Origin: Actinomadura parmotrematis
GTDB taxonomy: Bacteria > Actinomycetota > Actinomycetes > Streptosporangiales > Streptosporangiaceae
Assembly (NCBI RefSeq): GCF_019458805.1
Contig: NZ_JAIBOA010000001.1
Location: 527,062 to 591,061 of the forward strand
Direction: 5' to 3'
Length of the DNA: 64,000 bases
Each line of letters starts with the position of its first letter. Positions within the stretch are counted from its first letter, which is position 1. Made by a program: the position numbers and the translations under genes. The notes under the pieces were generated by a model that did not search any database, was not told the DNA's origin, and was given only the letters and a program-made list of their open reading frames with translations. This document shows, piece by piece, positions 25,973 through 33,623 of the stretch.

Positions 25973-26895
25973 CCGACGCCCCGCCGTCCGCGACGGCTCT
26001 CACCACCGGCGCCGCGCGGCTGCTGGCGACGACCGCCAAGACGCCGCCGCTGACCGCCGGGACGACCCCGCGCTGGCTGCTGCGGATCCTGCCGTGGACC
26101 GACGTCCCCGGCGGCACCTACCGCGTCACCCGCACCGAGCGCCGCACCCTGGAGCGGGCCGGCAGCGACCAGCCCGGCGTGCCCGCCGCCGCCGGCCACA
26201 CCGGCGAGCCGGTGCTGCCCGGCATGGGCATCGCCTACGGCGTGCCGCCCCGCGAGTACCCGCTCAGCCTCGCGCAGGCCGTCCTGCGGGTGCACACGCG
26301 CGTCGCGGACGTCCACAGCGACCCGATGGACCAGTTCGCCGAGCAGCTCCGCCTCACCCTGGACGCGCTGCGCGAGCGCCAGGAGCACGACCTGGTCAAC
26401 GACCCCGGCTTCGGCCTGCTGCACGCCCCGCCGCCGCGCCACCGCATCGCCACCCGCACGGGGCCGCCGACCCCGGCCGACCTGGACGCCCTGATCTGCA
26501 AGCAGACCAGCCCGCGCCACCTGCTCGCCCACCCGCTCGCCATCGCGGCGTTCGGCCGCCAGTGCAACCGCCGCCGCCTCCAGCCCGACACCGTCGCCGT
26601 GGACGGCCACCGCCTCCTCGCCTGGCGCGGCCTGCCGCTGCTGCCCTGCGACAAGATCCCCGTCGCCGGGGGCACGACCACGATCCTGGTCGTGCGTCCC
26701 GGCGAGGACCGGCAGGGCGTCGTCGGCCTCCGCCCCGCCGAGCTGCCGGACCAGCACGAGCCGGGCGTCTCCGTGCGGCGCCTCGGCGTCGACGCCCGCG
26801 CCGTCGAGAGCCACCTCGTGACCGCCTACCACTCGCTCGCCGTCCCGGTCCCGAACGCCGTCTGCGCCCTGGACGGCGTCGAGCTCGGGCACTGA
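25957..26895 (+). CDS. family 2 encapsulin shell protein lacking the cyclic-nucleotide domain
   Basis: A 312-residue shell protein clearly paralogous to the one at 22429. Matching blocks are [80 protein letters not shown] and LRERQEHDLVND. Where the first protein carries the ~150-residue cyclic-nucleotide-binding domain, this one has only about 20 residues. The ATG at 25957 overlaps the cyclase gene by 16 bases, so expression is coupled. The operon should give a mixed two-component shell around the cyclase. Confidence 0.9.
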   Translation: MATPLTDAPPSATALTTGAARLLATTAKTPPLTAGTTPRWLLRILPWTDVPGGTYRVTRTERRTLERAGSDQPGVPAAAGHTGEPVLPGMGIAYGVPPREYPLSLAQAVLRVHTRVADVHSDPMDQFAEQLRLTLDALRERQEHDLVNDPGFGLLHAPPPRHRIATRTGPPTPADLDALICKQTSPRHLLAHPLAIAAFGRQCNRRRLQPDTVAVDGHRLLAWRGLPLLPCDKIPVAGGTTTILVVRPGEDRQGVVGLRPAELPDQHEPGVSVRRLGVDARAVESHLVTAYHSLAVPVPNAVCALDGVELGH

Positions 26896-26908
26896 GGACC
26901 GGCGGCCG

Positions 26909-27601
26909 TCAGGGGGCGGGGGAGAGCGGCAGGCCCGCCATGACGCGCTCGCGGACGGCCCCGCCGTCGAGGCCGAGCTCGGCGAACCCCGCGAAGTCGC
27001 CGTCCGTCCCGCCGTCGCCGCCGAGGACCTCGGGGACGAGGAGGTCGGCGAGCGGGGCGTCCGGGGCCGGGTCGGACAGGCCGCCGATCGCCTCGTCCCC
27101 GGCCAGGTCCAGGTAGTCGGGGGCGAGGACGCGGCCCGACAGCGTGCCGGTGACGAGGTCGGGCGCGAACTCGTCCGCCAGCACCGCGACCCGCGTCCGC
27201 AGGTCGCCGTGGACCATGACGAGCTTCTCGGTCATGTACCCGACGAACGCGCGCGCGGTGAGGTCGCCGCGCGTGAGGATCTTCGCGTCGCCCTCCAGGT
27301 AGACGTCGCCGGCGGTGAGGGAGCCCAGCACGACGAGCGCGGCGGACCCGTCGTCGATGTCGGCCAGCGTGCCGGTGACGGTGAGGTCGCCGTCGACGAT
27401 GTACCCGGTGGCGGCGCCGGGGGTGTCGCGCGCCCACGGCGTCCGGCCGTGCTCGTCCAGCGGCAGGTCGCCGTCCACCACGGCGGGCCCCTCCACGAGG
27501 ATGTACTCCTCGTCGTACAGGTTCTCGTAGGCCGACTCGGGCAGCCCGCGCCGCTCGAACAGCTCCACGGCCTCGTCCCACGGCAGGTATCTCGTTCCCA
27601 T
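26909..27601 (-). CDS. hypothetical protein with beta-solenoid-like repeats
   Basis: A 230-residue protein of unassigned function. After a helical N-terminus (MGTRYLPWDEAVELFERRG), residues about 45-160 contain repeated short strands ending in Gly-Asp-Leu or similar turns (VVDGDLPLD, YIVDGDLTVTG, VVLGSLTAGDVYLEGD, LTRGDLTARAF, MVHGDLRTRV). This gives a ladder of roughly 15-25 residue units like those of polymer-forming/bactofilin-type or other right-handed solenoids. It converges on the encapsulin operon with a 13-base gap. A link to the shells is not shown. The ATG at 27601 is chosen because the upstream extension is low-complexity. Confidence 0.65.
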   Translation of the reverse strand: MGTRYLPWDEAVELFERRGLPESAYENLYDEEYILVEGPAVVDGDLPLDEHGRTPWARDTPGAATGYIVDGDLTVTGTLADIDDGSAALVVLGSLTAGDVYLEGDAKILTRGDLTARAFVGYMTEKLVMVHGDLRTRVAVLADEFAPDLVTGTLSGRVLAPDYLDLAGDEAIGGLSDPAPDAPLADLLVPEVLGGDGGTDGDFAGFAELGLDGGAVRERVMAGLPLSPAP

Positions 27602-27638
27602 GCGCGGGAACGTAGCAGCGGCCGCCGACCTTCCGGGC

Positions 27639-27658
27639 CGGGACAAGGTCGGGACAAG
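27639..27658 (+). promoter_or_regulatory. 9-bp direct repeats one helical turn apart
   Basis: CGGGACAAG occurs at 27639-27647 and 27650-27658, an 11-bp period, within the divergent region between the solenoid-like gene and the DUF11 gene. Direct repeats with this spacing are typical of activators that bind in tandem on one DNA face. No other part of the 158-base gap stands out. Confidence 0.4.
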
Positions 27659-27759
27659 AACGCCCAGCCCCGGCACGCGCCGGCCGCGTCCCGGGTGGCT
27701 CTCGGAGACGATGCAGGGTGCTGACGTTTCGTGACGCCTGCACGCATTGGGGGACGGGA

Positions 27760-29148
27760 ATGGCGGGACTGTTCAAGGTGGCGGCCGGGACCACCGCCGC
27801 GGTGCTGGCCGCGGCGCTGACGGGGGCGGCCGCCGTACCCGACGAGGCGGTGGCGCGTCCCGTCCGGGCGGCGGCCGCGCTCCGCGCCGCCGACCTGGTG
27901 GTGAGCAAGACGGTGTCGCCGAACCCGATGACCATCGGCGCGCGGGCCGTCTACAAGGTGACGGTCACCAACACGGGCGACCGGCCGGCCGCCGACGTCA
28001 CGGTCACCGACGCGCTCCCGAGCGGCGTCACCGCCGGGACCATGCCCGCCGGCTGCTCCCTCACCGGGCGGACGGCGACCTGCGGCGGTGCGGGCGTCAC
28101 CGTCTCCGCCGGCGGATCGGTCGCCTACGAGATCCCGGTGACGGTGGACTCCGGCCTGTCCGACGGCGCCAACCTCACCAACCGCGCCGACGTCGCCACC
28201 TCCACAGCGGACGCGCGGACGCAGGGCACCCGGCTCATCAGCCAGGCGCACACGCTGACCGACGTGGAGATCACCAAGACGGGCCCGGCGACGGCCGCGG
28301 CGAACGGCGACATCACCTACACGATCACCGTCGTCAACCACGGCCCGTCCGACGCCGTGGACGTCACCGTGCAGGACCCGACCAACGGCAACCTCACCGC
28401 GATCACCGACCTGCCGGCCGAGTGCCCCGCGAGCGGCCTCACCGTGAGCTGCCCGCTCGGCACCCTCACCTCGGGCGAGACGCGGACGTTCACCTTCACC
28501 GTCCGGGCGAACGCCGGGCTGGCCGACGGCACCGCCGTCCAGAACTGCGCGATGGTCTACACCGGCAGCCGCGAGACCACCACCGACAACAACCACTCGT
28601 GCACCGGAACGAGCGTCGGGCCGCCCCCGACGACCGGCCCCCAGAACACGGACATCTCCGTGCGCAAGAGCGGCCCGGCGCGGGTGAACCCGAACGGCAC
28701 CCTCACCTACACGCTGGTGGTGAGCAACGACGGCGACGCGGACGCCACCGACGTCGTCGTAATGGACCCGATCGACGAGCACGCGACGCTCGTCGGCTTC
28801 CCCGCCGAGTGCGCCGAGAACGGCGGCACCCTGAACTGCACCCTCGGCACGCTGCCCGCGCACCGGACCAGGACCATCAAGATCACCGAGCGGGTCGACG
28901 GCGGGACCGCGGACGGCACCCGCATCGTCAACTGCGCGACGACGCAGACCACGCGGCCGGAGAGGAGCATGGCGCGGAACGCCTCCTGCGTCGACACCGT
29001 CGTGGAGGAGGGGCGGACCGCCACCCCGGCGCCGACCGGGAAGCCCACGAAGAAGCCCACCCGCAGGCCGACGAAGAGGCCGCGGCCGCCGAAGCCCGGA
29101 CCGGTCTGCCGCTGCTACGGCCCGAACGCGGTGCCCGAGGAGGGCTGA
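27760..29148 (+). CDS. secreted DUF11-repeat surface protein
   Basis: A 462-residue exported protein. The signal peptide (MAGLFKVAAGTTAAVLAAAL and on to about residue 32) is followed by three DUF11 immunoglobulin-like repeats (about residues 47-155, 170-285 and 300-415). Each has the VTVTNTG / ITVVNHGPSDA / LVVSNDGDADATDV pattern and paired Cys in the later repeats. The C-terminus is basic and Pro-rich (KPTKKPTRRPTKRPRPPKPG) and ends in CRCYGPNAVPEEG. Such proteins decorate the cell wall; no sortase motif is seen. The ATG at 27760 follows GGGGGACGGGA. Confidence 0.8.
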   Translation: MAGLFKVAAGTTAAVLAAALTGAAAVPDEAVARPVRAAAALRAADLVVSKTVSPNPMTIGARAVYKVTVTNTGDRPAADVTVTDALPSGVTAGTMPAGCSLTGRTATCGGAGVTVSAGGSVAYEIPVTVDSGLSDGANLTNRADVATSTADARTQGTRLISQAHTLTDVEITKTGPATAAANGDITYTITVVNHGPSDAVDVTVQDPTNGNLTAITDLPAECPASGLTVSCPLGTLTSGETRTFTFTVRANAGLADGTAVQNCAMVYTGSRETTTDNNHSCTGTSVGPPPTTGPQNTDISVRKSGPARVNPNGTLTYTLVVSNDGDADATDVVVMDPIDEHATLVGFPAECAENGGTLNCTLGTLPAHRTRTIKITERVDGGTADGTRIVNCATTQTTRPERSMARNASCVDTVVEEGRTATPAPTGKPTKKPTRRPTKRPRPPKPGPVCRCYGPNAVPEEG

Positions 29149-29174
29149 CCCGGGGGAAGGGGCAGGACGAGCGC

Positions 29175-29203
29175 TCCGCCCGCACCCGTTCCGTGCGGGC
29201 GGA
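29175..29203 (+). terminator. hairpin terminator after the DUF11 gene
   Basis: An 11-bp perfect stem, TCCGCCCGCAC at 29175-29185 and GTGCGGGCGGA at 29193-29203, with a 7-base loop, 26 bases after the stop codon. The next promoter element (direct repeats from 29204) begins immediately after it. Confidence 0.75.
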
Positions 29204-29226
29204 CAGGGGGGTCCACAGGGGGACGG
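29204..29226 (+). promoter_or_regulatory. direct-repeat motif upstream of the 3-dehydrase gene (regulon box, copy 1)
   Basis: CAGGGGGG at 29204-29211, four bases (TCCA), then CAGGGG at 29216-29221 followed by GACGG: a 12-bp direct repeat. The spacing and G-run lengths match the boxes at 48431, 57641 and 60708, with C in place of T at the first base of each half. It lies 68 bases upstream of the ATG at 29294. Confidence 0.5.
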
Positions 29227-29293
29227 TCCCCGCCGCCCGTTGCTTTCATGGACGAGGTCCGCGCTCGCGCCGCGGCGCTTCCCGGAGGCGATG

Positions 29294-30598
29294 ATGGGTG
29301 ACTCCCAGGACGACATCCTGGAACTGGTCCGCAAGTACCACCGCGAGAAGACCGGCGAGCGGAGCTTCGTCCCCGGCGAGACGCTGGTGATGCCGTCGGG
29401 CGCCGACCTGGACGAGGACGACCGCGTCGCGCTCGTCGAGGCCGCGCTCAACCTGCGCATCGCCGCCGGCCCGAGCGCGCTCGCCCTGGAGCGCGAGCTC
29501 GGCCGCGCCCTGCACCGCCGCAAGGTGCACCTCACCAACTCGGGGTCGTCGGCGAACCTGCTGGCGCTCACCGCGCTCACCCAGCCGGAGATCGGCCCGG
29601 ACCGGCTGAAGCCCGGCGACGAGATCGTCACGGTGGCGGCGGGCTTCCCGACGACGGTCAACCCGATCCTGCAGAACCGGATGGTCCCGGTCTTCGTGGA
29701 CGTGGAGCTCGGCACCTACAACACCACCGCCGAGCGGGTCGCCGCCGCCATCGGCCCGCGCACCCGCGGCATCATGATCGCCCACGCGCTCGGCAACCCG
29801 TTCCCGGCGGCCGAGGTGGCCGACCTGGCCAGGGAGCACGGGCTGTTCTTCGTCGAGGACAACTGCGACGGCGTCGACGCCCGCTACCAGGGGCGCCTCA
29901 CCGGGACGTTCGGCGACTTCAGCACCGTCAGCTTCTACCCCGCGCACCACCTGACGATGGGGGAGGGCGGCTGCGTCACCACCGACCGGCCGAAGCTCGC
30001 GCGGATCGTGGAGTCGCTGCGCGACTGGGGCCGCGACTGCTGGTGCGAGCCCGGCGACTGCGACACCTGCGGCAAGCGCTACACCCAGCAGTTCGGCGGC
30101 CTGCCCTACGGCTACGACCACAAGTACACGTTCTCGCACGTGGGCTACAACCTGAAGACGACCGACCTGCAAGCGGCGCTCGGCCTCTCCCAGCTGCGGC
30201 GCCTGCCGGAGTTCGGCGCGGCCCGGCGCCGCAACTGGGCGCGGCTGCGCGAGGGGCTCGACGGCCTGCCCGGCCTGCTGCTGCCCGAGCCCACGCCGGG
30301 CAGCGACCCGAGCTGGTTCGGGTTCATCATCACCGTCGCGCCGGACGCCCCGTTCGACCGCGACGCCCTCGTGGCGCACCTGGAGGGCCGGCGGATCGGC
30401 ACCCGGATGATGTTCGCCGGGAACCTGACCCGCCAGCCCGCCTACCGCGACCAGGAGTACCGGGTGTCGGGAACGCTCGCCAACAGCGACGCCATCACCG
30501 AGCGCACCTTCTGGATCGGCGTGTTCCCCGGCCTCACCGAGGAGATGCTCGACCACGCCATCGCGACGATCACCGGCTTCGTCACGAGCCGCCGCTAG
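29294..30598 (+). CDS. PMP/[2Fe-2S]-dependent NDP-4-keto-6-deoxyhexose 3-dehydrase (RfbH/E1/SpnQ type)
   Basis: A 434-residue DegT-fold enzyme with the marks of C-3 deoxygenases rather than aminotransferases. The PLP lysine is replaced by His in SFYPAHHLTMGEGG, and the cysteine cluster DCWCEPGDCDTCGKR supplies the [2Fe-2S] site. Relatives remove the 3-hydroxyl of CDP- or TDP-4-keto-deoxysugars. Of two adjacent ATGs, 29294 is better spaced from GGAGG. No other deoxysugar genes are near, but a macrolide-type glycosyltransferase lies at 46323 and the upstream box resembles those of the ansamycin genes, so a role in a glycosylated product is possible. Confidence 0.9.
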   Translation: MGDSQDDILELVRKYHREKTGERSFVPGETLVMPSGADLDEDDRVALVEAALNLRIAAGPSALALERELGRALHRRKVHLTNSGSSANLLALTALTQPEIGPDRLKPGDEIVTVAAGFPTTVNPILQNRMVPVFVDVELGTYNTTAERVAAAIGPRTRGIMIAHALGNPFPAAEVADLAREHGLFFVEDNCDGVDARYQGRLTGTFGDFSTVSFYPAHHLTMGEGGCVTTDRPKLARIVESLRDWGRDCWCEPGDCDTCGKRYTQQFGGLPYGYDHKYTFSHVGYNLKTTDLQAALGLSQLRRLPEFGAARRRNWARLREGLDGLPGLLLPEPTPGSDPSWFGFIITVAPDAPFDRDALVAHLEGRRIGTRMMFAGNLTRQPAYRDQEYRVSGTLANSDAITERTFWIGVFPGLTEEMLDHAIATITGFVTSRR

Positions 30599-31302
30599 CC
30601 CGCGCGCACGGCGGTGACGGTGAACAGGCCCCCGCACACCTTCGGGCCGCCGGTGGCGAGCGTCAGCGACGCGGTGGAACCCGGCGGGTAGATCTTCAGC
30701 AGGCTCGGCACCGCCCAGCACGGCGTGTCGGAGACGCCCTCGTTGGCGGTGTGCAGGACGACGGTCGCGCTCCCGCCGGACGGGAGGTGGACGGTGGCGC
30801 CCGACGTGCCCTCGTGCGTGGCGGGCACGCCGATCGGGGCGCCGTCCCCGCCGAGCAGCGACACCCCGGGGTAGCCGTACAGGGTGCAGGACGAGGCGCC
30901 GACGTTGACGAGGCGCAGCGTGTAGTAGAGGTTGCCGGCCGCGCCGTCGGCCGGGCCGAGCTGCGGCTTCAGGTGGGCGGCGGTGCACCGGGCCGGCGCC
31001 CCGGCCGGCGCCCCGGCCGGCGCCGCGCCCGCCGGTGCGCCCGCCGGAGCGGTGGTCGGCCCGCTCCCGGGGGCCGCCGCCGTCCCCGCCGGTCCGGGCT
31101 CGGGCGCCGAAGCCGGCGCGGAGGCCGGCGCGGACGCGGGAGCCGAGGCGGGCGCGCTGTCCTGCCCGCCCGCCGCGGGCGAGGCGGTCCCGCCCGACGA
31201 CCCGCCACCGCAGGCGGCGGCGCCGAAGGCGGTGAACGCCGCGACCGCGACGGGCAGGACGGCCCGGCGGGCGCCCCCGAACGCACTGCGCTGCATGACC
31301 AT
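30595..31302 (-). CDS. DUF4232 lipoprotein
   Basis: A 235-residue secreted lipoprotein. The signal sequence ends in the lipobox GAAAC (Cys about residue 31) followed by GGGSSGGTASP. Residues about 35-105 are a low-complexity Ala/Pro/Ser/Gly linker built from SAPA and APAG repeats, and residues about 106-235 form a DUF4232 beta-sandwich with Cys at CTAAHL, SCTLYGYPG, TPCWAV and VCGGLF. The function of the domain is unknown. The stop overlaps that of the convergent dehydrase gene by 4 bases. Confidence 0.82.
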   Translation of the reverse strand: MVMQRSAFGGARRAVLPVAVAAFTAFGAAACGGGSSGGTASPAAGGQDSAPASAPASAPASAPASAPEPGPAGTAAAPGSGPTTAPAGAPAGAAPAGAPAGAPARCTAAHLKPQLGPADGAAGNLYYTLRLVNVGASSCTLYGYPGVSLLGGDGAPIGVPATHEGTSGATVHLPSGGSATVVLHTANEGVSDTPCWAVPSLLKIYPPGSTASLTLATGGPKVCGGLFTVTAVRAG

Positions 31303-31398
31303 GATGTCCCCGCTCTTCCCAGGTGTTCGATCTTTCCGGTACCTGTGATGGCGGGACGGCCGTCCGGGTTCGCCGTTCCGGCGATCATTCCGGGCGGT

Positions 31399-31839
31399 TC
31401 AGCGCCCGACGTCCGCCCAGAGGCTCGGCAGGTTGACGACGACGCCCTCCTGCGTGCTGCGGGCGATGACCACGACGGCCTCCTCGTCGGCGGAGGGGTT
31501 CTCCTCGCGGTGCGGCAGGTAGGGCGGGACGAAGATGTAGTCGCCCGGCCCGGTCCGCACCCGCACCTCCTCGTCGCCCTCGGCGAAGACGAACACCGGA
31601 TGGCCCGACACGATGTAGATCGCCGTCTCGGCCTCGCCGTGGTGGTGGTCGCCGGAGTTCGTCGCGGGCCCGACGTGCGTGCGGCCCATCCAGAGCCGCT
31701 CGGACCCCACGGTCCGGCCCGAGATCGCCTCGTAGCGGCGCATCCCCGCCGTCTGCGCGGTGTCGGAGCCGAGGTCCGCGCCGCGGACGTGCTCGATGCG
31801 CGCGTGCCAGGCCGCCGTTCCCGCGTCGCGGTAGACCAC
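31399..31839 (-). CDS. cupin-domain protein
   Basis: A 146-residue single-domain cupin. Metal-binding motif 1 is GDHHHGEAETAIYIVSG (two His and Glu) and motif 2 is PGDYIFVPPYLPHREEN (His). The family includes dioxygenases, isomerases and small-molecule sensors, and the substrate is unknown. The GTG at 31839 has GAGGAGGGGACC just upstream. It follows the HxlR gene by 50 bases, with the palindrome AACGATCGTT between. Confidence 0.83.
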   Translation of the reverse strand: MVYRDAGTAAWHARIEHVRGADLGSDTAQTAGMRRYEAISGRTVGSERLWMGRTHVGPATNSGDHHHGEAETAIYIVSGHPVFVFAEGDEEVRVRTGPGDYIFVPPYLPHREENPSADEEAVVVIARSTQEGVVVNLPSLWADVGR

Positions 31840-31879
31840 GGTCCCCTCCTCGTGCTTGCCGGGCGGTGTTCCATGCCCG

Positions 31880-31889
31880 AACGATCGTT
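31880..31889. promoter_or_regulatory. 10-bp palindrome AACGATCGTT upstream of the cupin gene
   Basis: This perfectly symmetric, relatively AT-rich 10-mer abuts the stop of the HxlR gene and lies 40 bases before the cupin GTG. It may be an operator for the adjacent HxlR protein. Confidence 0.4.
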
Positions 31890-32315
31890 TCAGTAGGGTT
31901 GGGGCCCGCCGGGACGGTCCCGCTCCTCGTGGCGCGCGGCCTCGCCGTCGTCGTAGGCGGCGCGCGCCGCCGCGACCTTGGCGTGGTTGTCGCGCGCCCA
32001 GGCCGACAGGGCGCGGGTGGAGGCGAACAGCTCCTCGGCGAGCGCCGTCGCGGTGTACTCCACCTGCGGGGGGACCGTCGGGTGGACGGTGCGGGTGATG
32101 AGGCCGTCGCGCTCCAGGGTGCGCAGCGTCAGCGTCAGCATCCGGCGGCTGATGCCGGGGATCGAGCGGTGCAGCTCGGCGAACCGGATCGGGCCGTCGC
32201 TCGCGGCCGCGATGATCGCGATCCCCCACTTGCTGCCGACCCGGTCGAGGGCGTCGCGGAACGCCGCGCAGGTGTCGGGCTCGACGTCGTCGGGCAGCCG
32301 TGATCCAGCTGTCAT
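31890..32315 (-). CDS. HxlR family transcriptional regulator
   Basis: A 141-residue winged-helix regulator. It reads [40 protein letters not shown] and [20 protein letters not shown], closely parallel to the HxlR protein at 21403, including the N-terminal Cys (DTC). It is flanked by an LLM-class oxidoreductase upstream and a cupin downstream, all on the minus strand, and probably regulates one or both. Confidence 0.88.
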   Translation of the reverse strand: MTAGSRLPDDVEPDTCAAFRDALDRVGSKWGIAIIAAASDGPIRFAELHRSIPGISRRMLTLTLRTLERDGLITRTVHPTVPPQVEYTATALAEELFASTRALSAWARDNHAKVAAARAAYDDGEAARHEERDRPGGPQPY

Positions 32316-32389
32316 CGGGCTCCCTTCCCGGGGGCGGACGCCTCAGCCTGGCACGCGGCCGTCCGTCCGGGCAACCGGTCCCCGCCGGG

Positions 32390-33448
32390 TCAGGGGGGTG
32401 GGTCGGGAAGGGCGGTGCGGAGCGCCGGGGCCACCTCCCCGGCGAACAGCTCCAGGGACGCCCGGTGGTCGTCCTCGGCCAGGCCGTCGGGGTCGACGCT
32501 GAACACGATGAGGGAGTGGCCGAACACCTCGTGCTGGCGGTGCACCTTGTCGATCACCTGCGCGGGGCTGCCGACGAGCGCGGGAGAGCGCGCGATGAAG
32601 TCCTCCACCGACGCGAACGGCGGCCGCGCGCCGATGCTCCGCTGCATCGCCGCGAGCCGCTCGTAGGCGGGCCGGTACGCCGCGACCGCCGCCTGCGAGG
32701 TCTTGGCGACCAGGAACCCCGGCGTGCCCGCGCCGGTGAACAGCCGGTCGGCGGGCCGGCCGTGCCGCGCCCACTCGGCGCGGTAGTGCTCGACGAGCGG
32801 GCGGGCGCTCTCGCTGGACAGGCCCGCGTTGGAGAACACCACCGGGTCGCCGTACTCGGCGGCGAGGGCCACCGAATCCAGCGACGACGAGCTGCCGTGC
32901 CAGATCCGCGGCCGCCCGTTCAGCGGCCGGGGCAGCGAGCGGACGCCGTCGAGGCGCGGCCGCCGCTGCGCCCGCCAGGACACCTCGTCGCTGGTCCACA
33001 GCTCGTGCAGGAGCCGGAAGTTGTCGGCGAGCGCCGGGCGCTGCTGGTCGGGGGTGAGGCCGAACAGCGCGCCGCCCGGCCCGGCGCCCTTGCCGACGAT
33101 GAGCTCCAGCCGCCCGCCGGACAGGTGGTCGAGCGTGGCGTAGTCCTCGGCGACGCGCAGCGGGTCCAGCATCGACAGCAGCGTCACGCCGGTGAACAGC
33201 CGGATCCGGCGGGTCAGCGCGGCGACGTGGGAGAGGACGACCGGCGGCGCGCTGGACAGGAACGGCCAGTGGTGGCGCTCGCCGACCCCGAAGCCGTCGA
33301 AGCCGAGCTCCTCCATGCGGAGCGCGGTGGCCACCGTGAGGTCGAAGCTGGCCCGCGTGGCGGCCGGCTCGTCCGCCCCCGCCGCGTCCAGATAGCGGAT
33401 GGGGGCCACCCCGTAGAACTTCACGATCGATACCGCCGTATTCGCCAT
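32390..33448 (-). CDS. LLM class flavin-dependent oxidoreductase
   Basis: A 352-residue luciferase-like enzyme. It has EELGFDGFGVGERHHWPFLS, SSAPPVVLSHVAALTRRIRL, DPLRVAEDYATLDHLSGGRL and ALVGSPAQVIDKVHRQHEVF. These blocks are nearly the same as in the enzyme at 20270-21292, so the two are paralogues, each beside an HxlR gene. It needs a reduced flavin donor; an FMN reductase gene exists at 49416. The ATG at 33448 is preferred over a TTG at 33514. The substrate is unknown. Confidence 0.86.
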   Translation of the reverse strand: MANTAVSIVKFYGVAPIRYLDAAGADEPAATRASFDLTVATALRMEELGFDGFGVGERHHWPFLSSAPPVVLSHVAALTRRIRLFTGVTLLSMLDPLRVAEDYATLDHLSGGRLELIVGKGAGPGGALFGLTPDQQRPALADNFRLLHELWTSDEVSWRAQRRPRLDGVRSLPRPLNGRPRIWHGSSSSLDSVALAAEYGDPVVFSNAGLSSESARPLVEHYRAEWARHGRPADRLFTGAGTPGFLVAKTSQAAVAAYRPAYERLAAMQRSIGARPPFASVEDFIARSPALVGSPAQVIDKVHRQHEVFGHSLIVFSVDPDGLAEDDHRASLELFAGEVAPALRTALPDPPP

Positions 33449-33520
33449 TCGTGCGCGCCGCGATTCCCGCCGGAGGATCCCTTCCGGGGAAATCGCCTTT
33501 CCACGGTCGCCCAACGTAAG

Positions 33521-33532
33521 CGCTGCGCAGCG
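33521..33532. promoter_or_regulatory. 12-bp palindrome in the LLM / GH78 divergent region
   Basis: CGCTGCGCAGCG is perfectly symmetric and lies 73 bases from the LLM start and 92 bases from the GH78 start. Its high GC content makes chance occurrence more likely than for the AT-rich palindromes. Nothing else stands out in the 175-base gap. Confidence 0.3.
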
Positions 33533-33623
33533 GCCGCGGAAGAAGGAACATTGCTGTTACCGCCGGGTCCTGTGCTTTCCTGTGCGCACTTGCGATCCGG
33601 AATGGACCGAAACGGGGTGAGGT

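Noticed and set aside
31000..31180. Dense GC-rich repeats (CCGGCCGGCGCC-like) as a possible repeat array or recombination site
   Set aside because: They encode the Ala/Pro/Ser/Gly linker of the DUF4232 lipoprotein in frame, and are explained by repeated SAPA and APAG residues.
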